From: Icerya purchasi
Lineage: Eukaryota > Arthropoda > Insecta > Hemiptera > Monophlebidae
Assembly (NCBI GenBank): GCA_039619475.1
Contig: CM077115.1
Span: forward strand, 136,350,172 to 136,414,171
Direction: 5' to 3'
Length of the DNA stretch: 64,000 bases
Part shown: piece by piece, positions 22,429 through 34,160 of the stretch
Numbering within the stretch: the stretch's first letter is position 1
How the letters are laid out: each line of letters opens with the position of its first letter
Position numbers and translations under genes: made by a program
Notes under the pieces: model-generated
What the model saw: only the letters and a program-made list of their open reading frames with translations
What the model was told of the DNA's origin: nothing
Databases searched by the model: none

Positions 22429-23498
22429 TCAGTCGTTGGGTGCAACCATGGCGACGATTTCTTGATGTAATGCTCGGTTCCTTGCCGTATGGAATAATTC
22501 TCCTACCTTCATAGATGACCATTTCAGGATATTATCAAGCCAGGAAATCACTCTTCTTCCAACTTTTCTTTTTCCGTCTACTTTACCCATTATTATGTTA
22601 TGGTCTGTGACAGATTATATTTCGAACCTCTTAATATGTGTCCTAAGTATGCTGTTTTTCTTCGTTTGATTATATTCAGTAATTCTCTGTCCTTTTTCAA
22701 TGTATTTAATGTTTCTTTATTTTTCTTTTTTGCGGTCCACGTTATGCGCAGTATACGACGGTAGCACCACATTTCGAAGGCTTCTATAGCGTTTATTATT
22801 TTAGCATTTATCGTCCATGATTCACAACCGTATAACAACACTGACCATACGTAGCATTTTAAAGCTCTGATTCTTAATGAAAGAGATATTTCACGTGATG
22901 TGAACGTTTTCCTTATTTTCATAAATGCTACTCTGGCCAGTCCTATTCTACATTTAATTTCCTCCTTTGAATCTCCAGCGTTATTAAGCCATGCGCCTAA
23001 GTATTTGTATTTATTTACCACTTCTAATTCACCATTTCTGATTATTATCTTTGGTTTAATTTGATCCGCTATTCCCATTACTTTAGTTTTCTTGGTATTA
23101 ATTACAATAGCGTATTTATCACATGTGTTCTCTATTGTTTTCAATAATATTTCTAAATCCTTCTCATTTTCTGCGAATATTACCGTGTCGTCTGCATATC
23201 TTATATTATTTATAATAGGAATTTTGATATCTTCAGGTCTATTTGTTAAGGTTTCTCTAAATATATTGTCCGCGTATACATTAAACAGTGTTGGCGACAA
23301 AACGCACCCCTGCCTGACACCGCGTTCTATTTTGATGTTATCTGTTTTTTCTCCATTGTTTAGTTTCACTGCTGCCGTTTGTTGTAAATATAAATTTTTT
23401 ATTATTCTTCTGTCTGCAGTGTCTAAACCAATTTTTTGTAATATATTGAATAGCTCGCCATGTCGTACTTTTAAAAAGGAAGAAACTTCATCCTGCAA
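22429..23498 (-). pseudogene. 5'-truncated LINE reverse transcriptase (RTE-like type)
   Basis: Reverse transcriptase for target-primed reverse transcription of a LINE. The minus frame starts inside the palm, at VRHGELFNILQKIGLD near 23465. It continues through GVRQGCVLSPTLFNVY, the catalytic box YADDTVIFA, the thumb KYKYLGAWLN, the CESWTINAK segment and the C-terminal WTAKKKNKETL and RRKTAYLGHILRG. The frame breaks at 22593, but a one-base shift resumes as GKVDGKRKVGRRVISWLDNI and ends at TGA 22429-22431. So the C-terminus is complete apart from one frameshift. The endonuclease and the first third of the RT are absent. This C-terminal layout is typical of RTE/BovB-like and related arthropod LINEs. 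Clade placement is tentative. Confidence 0.8.
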
Positions 23499-23599
23499 TA
23501 TGGCCGCAACTGCAGAGCAGTGCCCACAATGCTCGATGAAACAATCTTGATAATCAATAATAGCACCATGTGAAAGGGAGTAATTATTCCACCCGGAGT

Positions 23600-24340
23600 A
23601 GAAAAGTAAAAAAAAAAAATTCAGTAATCCGGATATTGATTGGATTTTTAAATTACAATTCCATTTCTTTTAATAAATAAAAAAAGGATAAACAACGTAA
23701 TGATCACCAGAAACAAGTAGTTGAAAAATGCAGAATGGAGGATATAAAGTACAGGACATCAGCTGTTCAAAAAGGAAGACTCTATCCGTGGATAGGGCCT
23801 CACAACTAAATAACAAGGAAAATGGTTTCCATCGAAAAAATTAAGCCGCACTCTAGTATGATCTGAACGAAGTCTGCAGATAGTAATGATAAAACGCCGA
23901 ATTAAGTTAGCCGGCGGGATAGAAGTAATATTATTATACCAAGGCATACTTGGTAGAGACGATTGGACAATTTCGTATGCCTTGCCTAAACTAGGCGAAC
24001 TATTAATTCTTCCAATCAGTACAGCTGTTCTTTTTAATCATGTCCAAAAGGTCCGCAGATAGTAATAAAGGGGTATACTACACAACCCCGTTTAATGCCG
24101 CTTCCTTAGCCGCTTGATCAGCTACATCATTGAGAATAATTCCGCGATGACCAGGAATCCAACAGAACTTTACGGTACCTCCTTTATCGATAATTTTAGT
24201 GTATTTAAACTTAATATCGTAGATCAGCGGGTGACAGCGATAATTAAAACTACTATAACTGAGCGCTAAGAGGCTGCTAAGGCTGTCTGAACATATTAAG
24301 GTTTTCCTCTCAACATCCAAAAGTTACCACCGGTAAAGAA
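23600..24340 (-). pseudogene. I-type LINE remnant: RNase H and C-terminus
   Basis: Minus frame 24320-24078 reads ICSDSLSSLLAL and then KFCWIPGHRGIILNDVADQA, the second and third RNase H motifs. After a stop, LLLSADLLDMIKK follows. Near 23947-23759 the frame IRRFIITICRLRSDHTRVRL matches the basic region that follows RNase H. It is closer to the remnant at 1-700 (IRRFVTSLRIRHTRIKLNF) than to the 41.8-44.9 kb family, so at least two I-type subfamilies are present. It directly adjoins the RTE-like fragment in the same orientation. Confidence 0.7.
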
Positions 24341-25290
24341 GTTTTTTGGAGTAAGTATATATAATGTTTGTTTTTTTCTATCCGGGTAGAAAAGTGTATT
24401 AAGCCAGATTTCTCAGTTGAAATAATTATCACACTGAACGAGGGAATTTATATCGAGAAATTATTAAAAATCAATATAATAATTCGATTGACAAATCACC
24501 CGAATATTATATGTACGAATAGGATTTCTGTTGATGCACTTCTTTCCTTCCCTCGTATATATTAATTCTTTAAAGGGCGCTGCGGTTAACTTCATTAACA
24601 ATATGCGCGGTGATAAATTGAGTAAAATATTTCTTTTGTTTACTGCGTAGCTGATAATAGATAATACCCACCTCTATACCTCATAACATATATTCTGTAG
24701 ATTGCGCAAACATGTAAAAAAAAATTAATTTTTTTCCCCATTTAGAGCACTGAAAATGTGAAAAATTTGCAAAAAATTTAAAATTTGTCTATCAAATATT
24801 TGGAGTAGCAGAAGTATGAAAACATCTAGAGTTAATACCCGAGAGTAAATATCTCTTCTATTCTTCGCATATATCAAAGGAGGAGAGCTGATTATCTTTT
24901 GATGTTTTTTTTTTTTTTTTTTTTTTTGAGATAAGCCTCGATCTCTGAGGCGTGCGGTAATTCTGAGAAAACCGGTTGTTTCATTTTGGACACGGTATAG
25001 TAATAGTACTTTTTACAATTTATGCTAACGATATTTCTTGCGTGTCTGTATTTCCAATCTATATTGAACTTTTATATGACTCGATTCTAAACTCCCCCCC
25101 AAGACGATGTTTAAAGTGAATAAGGTGTCTAGTTGTGCATCACGCGTTATCACTTGCTCGCTGATAAGAATCCGATTACAGTTGACTCTGGTTAGTCTGC
25201 CTTATTTATTTATCTTCGATTTTCGTGACACTAATCACCTCCGAATAGAATCGAATTCTTAGTTGTTGTATTTAACGGTGTTACCAGTTA
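24341..25290. other. Sequence between LINEs, perhaps including the R1-type 5' UTR
   Basis: A 23-bp T-run at about 24907-24929 and a C-run at about 25094-25101. No gene was recognised. The right part may be the untranslated leader of the LINE that follows. Confidence 0.3.
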
Positions 25291-25343
25291 GGCAATGTTA
25301 AATTATCGGACTTCTATCGTAACTGGCTAGGATACGGGTTTCA

Positions 25344-26448
25344 ATGGCTATCCGACAGTTATTAGGTTCCACTATTTTATCTTTTTTGGTAGACTTAAGA
25401 CCTAAACTTGGAGCTAAAGGCACAAAATACGATGGAATTGAGAAAACGATTACGGACCTTGTGTCAGAAATTAACACAGCGTTAGCTGAAGACGTCAACC
25501 CAGTTAGTTCGAGCATAGACATGAATGAAATTACTAAAGTAATTCATGAAACAATTTATCCCGTTTTAAAAAGATTCGAAACAAAAAAATAAACCGAGTT
25601 ATTCGCAAATAACTAAAAATGATACCAAAAAAAATATTACTTCAATTCAGAAACCTAAACTGGACAAAACTATTAAAATCTCCATTTCCGATGATTTTAA
25701 GAAATTAGATAAACTGAATAATATCGCTCCGGGTAGTAAAACCTCTTCTGAACTAGTAGAAAATGTATTTAAACAAGCTATCAAGCCTTAGGATCTTAAA
25801 AGCATGCCTATTTTCACACGTATGAAGGATAATTTGATGATAAAAACCACTAACGAAGACAAGGAAACAATTATAAACCGCCTGAATAATTTTGCTGATA
25901 AAGATGCATTTACCTTTTCAGAACCGGCAAAAAGAATGCCTTACATTAGAATAACAGGGTTACCTTTTTCCTTTCGTTCTTATGATTCTGACCAAGTCAA
26001 AAACGAAATTCTTACTTCGATTCACCAGTATATAAACCTCACAATCGATCGGAACGCGTACGTCAAAATTATCCAGAAGCAAAGGAAAGAAAATACTTAC
26101 TTGGAAGCGATTGTTCAGGTATCACCGGATGTATATAATTATCTAATTAAGGATGGATTTGTTCCTGTAGAATGGCGCTTATATCGTGTCTACAAACATA
26201 TTGATATTACCCAATGTTATTCATGTGGAGGCTTCGGGCATAGAGCTCGGCATTGCAAACTGGATAATGAAGAAAAAGGTAAAATTAAGGAAATTATTGA
26301 TCGTGGACATTGTCCAAACTGTCACTTTTCAAATGAAGAAAGAAAAACGAACTTCAGTCTGGACCATAAGTATTACCGGCTTTACAAATGCGAAACTGTG
26401 AAAAGAATTCATTCAATCTTAGATAACAACACTTGTTATGGAGAATAA
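25344..26448 (+). pseudogene. R1-type LINE ORF1 (gag-like, zinc knuckles), element A
   Basis: This is the nucleic-acid-binding ORF1 protein of an R1-type LINE. The frame starts MAIRQLLGS at 25344 and breaks at an A7 run near 25584-25590. It resumes one frame over as NKPSYSQITKNDTK and meets TAG at 25789-25791, then runs open to TAA at 26446-26448. The C-terminal half has a zinc knuckle CYSCGGFGHRARHC (CxxCxxxxHxxxxC) near 26217-26258 and a second Cys cluster, CPNCHF. The ORF ends TATGGAGAATAA, in which ATG opens ORF2, so the two overlap by 11 nt. The same arrangement appears in the intact element at 60637-61695, whose ORF1 is clearly related but divergent. Two lesions make it non-functional. 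Confidence 0.8.
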
Positions 26449-26797
26449 TAATTTCGATTTCCTCTCTGTAATGCAATTAAACTTACATCATTCACGTTCT
26501 GGTAATAATTTGCTACAGTCTAATTTATTAAAGAATAATAAAGATATTGTGTGTATCTCAGAGCCGTATCTTATTCAAAAGGTAATCCCAGATATTACCA
26601 ATGTTTATACTCAAACTACAAAGCAGTTCGTATCAATTTTAGTTAACTCAGCATTATCATTTAATGAGGTAGAATTCTTCGAACGTTGCGAATATATCGT
26701 GGCAGTTTAATTGGAAGAAATTTTTATTATCTCCTGTTACTTTCCGCCTTCACAAGAATGAAAATTTATCACTGTTCTACAAAACGTTACATTGGCA
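26438..26797 (+). pseudogene. R1-type LINE ORF2, endonuclease N-terminus, element A
   Basis: The start overlaps the end of ORF1. The frame reads VMQLNLHHSRSGNNLLQ, the QxNLxHxxxAxxxL opening of R1-type apurinic-like endonucleases, then VCISEPYL. A TAA at 26708-26710 interrupts it. In the same frame follow IFIISCYFPP and, after another stop, KFITVLQNVTLAS. The remainder of the endonuclease, including the GDFN and SDH motifs, is missing here. The sequence then passes into a CR1/L2-type LINE. The RT of what may be the same element resumes at 31487. Confidence 0.75.
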
Positions 26798-27660
26798 AGT
26801 AAGGAAAAAAACCACCAAAGAAACGAATTACCAATACTGTTGGATAAAAAGAGGGAAAATTTTCGTCAGGAAAGATCAAACTCAAAATGCAATACAAATT
26901 AGAAGTGAAGAGGATTTAGAAAAGATTAAATAAAATATTTATCGAAAGTAGCTTGATAATAATAATAAAAAGTAATTTTACTAGTATGGTGATATTTCTC
27001 TGTAGTGTATTACAATTAAATATGATTTTACCATTAATCGATAAAAGTGACGTACGGACATATTTTAATGTATCTTATAGTATTTCTCGCGCATACGTTA
27101 TTCCTTTGTTATATTAGTAGAATATTATCAAAACGTATTAACATTACTGTCTCTTTCGAAAGTTCCCTGCATATTACTCAAACTCAGTACGTAAAAATGA
27201 ATACTACGGTTATTAAACATAATATAGAAATAAGTAAAATAAAACATTTATGGCGGATAATAATTATAATTAAGTTAGTCTTTCAAAGAATAACTAATAT
27301 TATGTACATACATATAACACTAAATAAATTTAAATTAACGGAGATAATAAAATATTAATTTCTATGAAAGCTAAGAATAAGTGGTTAAACATAATGTTAA
27401 TAAATATTAGATCACTAAGAAAAAATTATAACCAGCTCCAGATGATAGTAAACAAAGAGCATCCCGACATAATTATTCTCTGTGAAATAAATATTAAAAT
27501 AGACGAACTACCAATTTATAGCATAGAAGGGTATGATTGCACTGCGAAAGTAAGAGAAAATATGAGAGGTGGAGGAGTTGCGATATACACAAATAAACAC
27601 ATTGATAGTACAATTATAGATATGGAGTGGGTAAGTTGTGAGGCAATTGGCTTTAAAATA

Positions 27661-28577
27661 CTAGGGTGGTTCAAATATAAACCGGAATTTCGTCATAAAA
27701 ATTTTTATTTTATACTTACAGTGCTCATATTTTTTACAATTTTTCGAGATAACCCCCCTCGCACGCTACGCACTTTTTCCACCTCTCCGGCAATTTTTTT
27801 ATTCCTTTTTCGTAAAAATCTCGCGGCTTGTCACATAGCCATTTGCGCACGAACGATTCCACCTCATCGTTGCTGTCGAAACGTTGTCCACCAAGTGCTT
27901 CTTTCAACGGGCCAAACAAATAATAATCACAAGGCGACAAATCTGGACTGTAAGGAGGATGTTCAAGTGTTTCCCAGCCCAATTCGGCCAATGTCTCCAT
28001 CGTGAGCCGAGCGGTGAATTTCTGTTCAAAATTCAGAAGTCTTGGCAGCCATCTGGCTGCAATTTTGCGATAACCTAGCCGATCATGAATTATTGTCTCA
28101 ATACTAGCTATGCTGATGCCCAATTCGTCGGTCATATCGCGTACACGGACGCGTCGGTCAGCCAAAATGAGTTGTTCGATGGCTTTGACGTGTTCATCTG
28201 TAATGCTGGTTTTTGGGCGCCGCGCATGTGGTATGTTTGACACCACTTCACGTCCTTTTCGAAACGCGGAACACCACTCGAACACTTGAGTTTTGCAGAG
28301 ACACTCATCCCCGAACTGTTCGCGTAATTTTCGGTAAATTTCCACGGATTTTACGTCGTCTTTGACTAAAAAACGAATAATGATGCGTTGCGCAACAGAC
28401 ACTGGTACTTCTTTTTCACTCATGGCTCTAACTACACTAAAAAGTGAGCTTACGCGGTTCTAATTGCTCTACACGCTTCGTAACAAACCGGTCTAACTGC
28501 CAGTGCAACCACTTTTTCCACAATAAATTTTTCGCGCGTTTATTTAAAAATTCCGGTTTATATTTGAACCACCCTCG
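27661..28577 (-). mobile_element. Mariner with internal deletion, nested in the CR1/L2-type LINE
   Basis: The terminal inverted repeats are close to perfect over about 28 bp. The left end has AGGGTGGTTCAAATATAAAC and the complement of the right end is the same. The TA target duplication is at 27659-27660 and 28578-28579. Removing the element with one TA leaves the LINE ORF2 frame open across the site. At 917 bp it is shorter than a full mariner of about 1.3 kb. Confidence 0.92.
27734..28423 (-). pseudogene. Mariner transposase with catalytic core deleted
   Basis: A single open frame of 229 codons against about 345 in full-length relatives. The N-terminal paired-type DNA-binding half is complete: MSEKEVPVSVAQRIIIRFL, then EIYRKLREQFGDECLCKTQV and FEWCSAFRKGREVVSNIPHA. 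The second helix-turn-helix has RVRVRDMTDELGISIASIET. After RKIAARWLPRLLNFEQ the protein jumps to HPPYSPDLSPCDYYLFGPLK. The segment with the first two catalytic Asp residues is therefore missing, while the region of the third is kept. The C-terminus is normal. The frame stayed open across the deletion, so the product could still bind its ends but should not cut. Codon use is far less A+T-rich than the surrounding LINE. Confidence 0.9.
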
Positions 28578-31486
28578 TACAAGTAAAAAAAGAAAGAGAT
28601 CTAATTATCCTAGGAATGTATAGACCGCCAAATAGTAATAAAAAAGAATTCATAAGAGAATTAAACACAAATATTGAAAAATATGTAGGGTATAAAGAAG
28701 CAGTTATTTGTGGTGATATGAACATTAATCTCCTGGAAAGGACAAAGCAGAATAACAAATATAGGGACATGTTAGCAGGAAAAGGTTTCAAAGAAAATGT
28801 TAATGTAATCACGAGGGAATATGATAATATAAGAAGAGGTTCGTGCATAGATCATTTCTACACGAGAGTAAAAAAAGATATAATAGAAAATGCTATTGTT
28901 ACGGATAATAAGATAGCGGATCATTATACAATCATTTGTAAGTTAGAAATAAAAGGATTACTCTTAACAGAAGGAATAAAAAAATACAACCCAAAGTATA
29001 TCGAACAGAAACTGCAAACTATATTAACGAATGTGAATTGGGGTAATATTGAAAGCACTTCGTATGAGAAAATTGAAAGTAAATTTAGAACAATCTATGA
29101 GATATGTAAAAACAAAAATCCACAAAAACCAAAAACAAGTAGAAAGCACATAGGAATTAAACAATGGGTAACAAGCGATTTAATAAAGACGATGAATAAG
29201 CGTGACAAATTATTTAAAAAATGGAAGTCAAATGTATATAATAATGAATACAGAAAATAATATAAACAGATAAGGAATAAATTAAATGAGCTAATTAAAG
29301 AAAGGAAGGACAAGTTTTGTAAAATACAACTAGAAAAAACACAAAAAGTCTGGGAAGTAATAAATGGAATAACAGGAAGAAGGAAAAATAGATCAAGTGA
29401 TGACATTATATTGACACATTTTAAAAATCAAACATTAACACAGATCGTAAATAGTTTTGCTAACTATTTCTCAACAGAAGTGTATAAAAATATTCATAAA
29501 TACAGCATAACATTATATGAAAATGGAATCAATGCAGAAAATCAAATATTGCAAAACATATATATTCCAAATATAAATAATGAACAAACGAAACTCATTA
29601 TAAATAGTTTAAATATATATATAAAGGAACAGGATACGATAAAATAAGGGCTAAAGATTTAAAAGCATCAGTTAATAACATTGCTGGTCATATAACAAAA
29701 ATAATAAACGATACGCTAAAAGAAGGAACGATACCTCCAGGATTAAGATTTTCTGAAATTAAACCTATACACAAAAAAGGTAGTCTAAAAGACATATCTA
29801 ATTACAGACCGATATCAAAACCAAAGGTAATTACAAAAATTATGGAAAGGCATATTACAAATCACTTAACCAAATACTTAACAGATAATAATTTAATCGG
29901 AGCTTTTCAATATGGATTTCAAAAAAATAAATCAACATCAAAATTACTGGCAGATTTCGCACAATATATACACAGTCAAATAGCAATACAAAAGCACTGC
30001 ATAATAATTTTTGTAGATTTGATAAAAGCCTTTGATACAATTAGACACGATATACTATTAAAAGAATTAGAAGAAATAGGAATCTCTGGAAGACATTTAA
30101 AATGGTTCAAAAATTACTTAACAGATAGAAACAGTATTGTACAAATAAATGGAACGGTTAGTGAAAAATTTAAAATAATAAATGGAGTACCGCAAGGCTC
30201 TATATTAGCTCCAATACTATTTATAACCTATATTAGGAATATCAGTAAAACTTTAAAATTCGCAAAAATATATGCATAATATGCTGACGATATAGCAATA
30301 ATAATGTCCCACAAAAATCATAAAGTAGCAGAAAACTTAATACAAAAAGATTTAGATGAGCTAACAAAATGGACACATGACAGAGGATTATATATTAACT
30401 CAGACAAATCAAAAGTAATGTGGATAAAACCAAGCAGTAAATATAATATAGATGAAATCAAAATAAAACATCACAGTTTAGAATGTCAGCATTCACACAC
30501 ACACACAGAACATTTATAGCTGTAACAATTTAGAGGAAGTGTATGAATATAAATATTTGGGTGTCACAGTGGACAACATGTTTAGATGGAATGAACATAT
30601 AGATAATGTAGTAAATAAATTGAGGAAAACGCTACCCAGTCTTTATCAAATGAAGAACTCCGTTATAAACACATCAACAAAAATAATGGTTTTCAACGCA
30701 TTATGTCAAACACACTTGTATCACGGTATTATGGCTTGGGGGCACGCGAATAATACAAAACTAAAGCAATTAAATTATTTACAGGAAAAATGTTTGAAAT
30801 TCTGTGTAGGAAAAAAATATGAAACTCTTTCAAATATAAGTTCTTCATATATTAGGAAAAGACATTTAATACTTACCCCAAAAATGATACTTCAATACAA
30901 TATACTAATTAAATATATAGAAAAAAAAATCAGTATGTAATAGCAAGAAATAAATGTAATTACAGATTGCGTAACGTTAGACAATACGAATATCAATATA
31001 GAAGACACGCTAATAAACATGAAGACAAATTACAACAATTGGTTTTAACAAAGTTACACTTAATAATACTCGGGTAATTAATATTATCAAAGAAAACAAG
31101 AATAAATTAAGTAAAACTAAATTAAAGGAAATGCTGCTAGAAAATAGTGAATAACAACAAACACGAGCATAATACCAAGCTATATAAAACATTTAGGTGT
31201 GCGGATGCACGTGTGTGTGCGTGTATGTGTGTGCATATTTGTAGATGTAGGTGTACATATGCGTGTATGTTATATATAGATTGTTAATTTGTGAGAAATA
31301 GATATTTAAACGATTTATAAAGAGTAGTTATAGATGAATAATGATAAGTTATAGAAACTAAGCATGCAATCTAAACTTATTAAATAAATTTACTCGTGTG
31401 TATTTATTTTGGGAACCCGCCGACAAGTCAACTGGCTTGGTGGGGACTAAGGTATCGCACATGAATTAATAAAAAAAAAAAAAAAG

Positions 31487-33291
31487 TAAAATCAAACACA
31501 AATGGGGACGAAACCTTCTCATACAATTTTGCAAGAATTTCAGAGATTTAACCTTAGCGGCTTTAGTTTTAACAGCGAACTATTTATTTCCAAAGCGGAA
31601 ATTAAGGATATTCTTCGCCGGACTAAAAATAAAACTCCTGGGTTAGACCAGCTGACGAATAAATGTTTGAAGATCTCGAATTTCCACTATCCTAATTTAC
31701 TTCAGAGCTTATTCATCGCTCTGTTGAGGTTCGGAGTCTTCCCGGAAGCCTGGCGAGCGGGAAGGACAGTTTTTGTGCTAAAACCCGGACGTAGTCCTAG
31801 TCTTCCATCTTCGTACAGACCGATTGTCTTGTTAAGCGCTTTAGCCGAGGTGTTTGAATATGTTTTGTTGAATCGTATACTGCCGGTTTTACCTCACGAT
31901 GATCGGTAATTTGGATTTACTAAGTCCCGTTCGACGGCAACGCTTCTTGGCGAATTATCTAGGCAGATCGAGTATGCGTTAAGTAGAAAGACTGCGATCG
32001 GCCTGCTGACGTTGGATATTAAAGGCGCCATTGATAACTGTTCGTGGCCAGTCTTATTCCACAAAATTAGAGCACTCAGGCTCGGTTATAGAATAATTTC
32101 GATCTTAAGACAATACTTAGATTCCAGAACTATTAAATTTATTCACGAACATCAAACATATTTTCGAAATGTTACTCACGGATGCCCGCAAGGATCGATT
32201 TTGGGCCCGATTTTTTGGAATTTGTGTATTTCAGACTTATCGTTGATGAAGTTCCCGTCGGCAGTAACCAGATATTTCTATGCAGATGATCTAGCATTCG
32301 CGGTCACTTCTAACCATCGTCCCTCCATTTGTAAATACTTCAAGATTACAATCAACAATATTTTAACCTACATATACGGAAAAACATCTTCTACAGTTGG
32401 ACGAAAACAAGACTAATTTATTAATCACGTACAGGGAACGAAAAAGGGACTACTACAATTCGCTACATCTCTCTGTACCGAATTTTAATATCGTCGAATC
32501 ATTGAAATATCTTGGTATTACATTAGACTGTCGCTACAGTTTTAATCAACATTTCAAAAATGTTGTCCAGTAAAGCTACAACGGTTCTAAATAAATTGCA
32601 CTCCGTGTCTGGACGCACGTATGGGATGAACACTAAACACCGTTTAATAATTCGCTAATATGCTAATTATTCCATTATTCACGTACTGCGTATTTATGTT
32701 CGAAGAGGCTTTAAAAGCATTCAGGAAGTACTAGTTAAATCCCAAAGGAAATTTCTTTTGTTTATTCTCCGTGCGCATAGAACTACTTCCGGTGATGCGT
32801 TGCGAACAATAGCAGGACAATTGCCACTGTATTCCGTGCTGCAGCATAAAATTTTGTATTTCAAAGGGTTAAATAATCTCAATTTGGAGTTGGATCGAAA
32901 CAATAGATTTATTGAAATGCAAAATAGCTGGAACAAAGCTCAACTGGAAGATTAGCATTTAGTTTCGTCTCTGAAGTTAAAACCAATTCGATCAAAATCG
33001 AAGAATATTAATACGTATGTGACACGCAATTTCTTACTGGACATGGTAGATTCCAAAGTTATCTGCACCGTTTCCATCTGGTAGACACCGATTTGTGTTC
33101 CTGCGGAGATGCTCCTGAAACTGTCACCCCCATTACGTTAATGAGTGCGCCAAATGGAAATTCTTGTTTAAAGATGTAAATTGTTTTCCATTAAACAACG
33201 ATAATTTATCAAAATTCCTGCACGCGGCGAATTCGTATTTTATCATGGCTTTCAAATATTCGGATGCTGAAGATTTTTCATTTAATGAATA
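31487..33291 (+). pseudogene. R1-type LINE ORF2, reverse transcriptase to C-terminus, element A
   Basis: The frame starts at PSHTILQEFQRF and gives KNKTPGLDQLTNKC, RPIVLLSALAEVFEYV, then a TAA at 31907 in a conserved position. It continues GLLTLDIKGAIDNCSWPVL, GCPQGSILGPIFWNL and YFYADDLAFAV. The FYADD box and the first Asp are present. A frameshift near 32395 moves to LDENKTNLLITYRERK and ESLKYLGITLDCRYSF. More breaks follow near 32570 and 32660. The end carries TGHGRFQSYLHRFHLVDTDL and CSCGDAPE, the R1-type C-terminal zinc motif, finishing near 33291. GCPQGSxLGPxxWNL and TGHGxFxxYLxRF are R1-clade signatures. It is probably the downstream part of element A, separated from 26797 by the CR1/L2-type insertion. 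A second R1 copy cannot be ruled out. Confidence 0.8.
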
Positions 33292-33871
33292 ATTTTATTT
33301 TAATTTTTGTCTCTTTCATTTTCTTTTAATCGTTTCCAATCTATGAGGTGTTCATTCAACTGAGATACTCATGGCTATGTATCAATTACTATGTATTTAT
33401 GTTATTATTCATCAAATAAATGAATAATAACTACAAACTCCCCCCCCCCCCCCCCCCAAATGGGTATTTCATGTTGTCGGTTAACTGGTACGGTCCTAAT
33501 AAGTTGCTTAATGATGCAGTTTTCCCCTATACGTATGTCTCACAATCGCGGTTGTCGAATCACTGTTATCTACTGCTCGATTATTCTCTTTCAGTACTGA
33601 TCGCTTAGTCTACGTAATTGAAAATCCGGCTCTCGGTGGTAGTCGCCTCAATAAGAAGCACTTAACAAGCGGAAAGTTTAGATATCGTTGAAAATTTGTG
33701 TTATTACCGTTACATAATGAATGAATGAACATGGGTGGGTGAAAAGTTTATTAAGTAGTTTCATCAAAATAAAAACAAAGCGAAAACATCCTACCGAACG
33801 GACGATGCGATTTAATTTAAAAATTTATCAATACATTTTTCATTTAGGAATTGAGGAATAATTAAATAATC

Positions 33872-33904
<33 letters not shown>

Positions 33905-34160
33905 AAAAAGAAATTGAAGAAAAAATAGATGCTCCAAACAACTTGATAAAATACCGATTGCGGGAAAATTGGCGAGGAAACAAAAATGAGAAGGTGAATG
34001 AAAATTCATATACACAAACGAGATGACGATAGGAGAAAATGTTTTTTTGAACGAAATATACTAAATTACGAATTTAACATACCGCTTGTTAAACATAAAA
34101 ATATGGAATGAAATACAAATGTAACAAATGTAAACGTATAAACGTACTTAGAAGCATTAT
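33292..34160. other. R1-type 3' UTR, poly-C tract and unassigned DNA
   Basis: The 3' UTR of element A seems to end near 33435. A poly-C tract follows at about 33440-33457 and a (TA)n at about 33871-33898. Nothing else was recognised. Confidence 0.45.

Larger units (their letters stand above)
27364..31154 (+). pseudogene. CR1/L2-type LINE ORF2 (endonuclease plus reverse transcriptase), broken
   Basis: ORF2 should nick the target and reverse transcribe the LINE RNA. The endonuclease begins MLINIRSLRKNYNQL and continues GGGVAIY. A mariner at 27661-28577 splits it exactly between codons. The frame resumes as LIILGMYRPPNSNKK, with GDMNINLLE and CIDHFYT. Lesions in order are: TAA at 29258 in an otherwise open frame; a frameshift near 29640; a TAA at about 30277, directly before the catalytic YADD; and a break at a CA repeat near 30490. 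RT landmarks are YRPIS, GFQKNKSTSKLL, FVDLIKAFDTIRHD, NGVPQGSILAPILF, YADDIAIIM, then YKYLGVTVD and a C-terminus reading INIIKENKNKLSKTK. The two catalytic RT regions are otherwise intact. The A+T content is very high. Confidence 0.85.
26798..31486 (+). mobile_element. CR1/L2-type LINE inserted between two R1-type LINE parts
   Basis: The element starts inside its own ORF1. Frame 26810-26930 reads NYQYCWIKRGKIFVRK and then IQIRSEEDLEKIK, ending at TAA 26931-26933. This resembles the C-terminal domain of LINE ORF1 proteins related to baculoviral FP. A 430-bp A+T-rich spacer precedes ORF2. ORF2 spans 27364-31154 and is interrupted by a mariner. A 3' UTR with TG-rich blocks ends in a 15-nt A-run at 31470-31485. 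The base string AAGTAA occurs just after the tail and at the left junction near 26795, so a short target duplication is possible. About 900 bp of the host R1 ORF2 appears to be lost at the site. Confidence 0.7.

Noticed and set aside
23092..23550. 152-codon plus-strand frame rich in Phe/Ser
   Set aside because: Antisense shadow of the LINE reverse transcriptase on the minus strand.
26810..26930. Linker of R1-type element A, read as ELPILLDKKRENFR
   Set aside because: Another frame gives a much better match to a LINE ORF1 C-terminal domain, so it was assigned to the CR1/L2-type LINE.
27884..28078. Plus-strand frames across the mariner
   Set aside because: Antisense of the transposase and its UTR.
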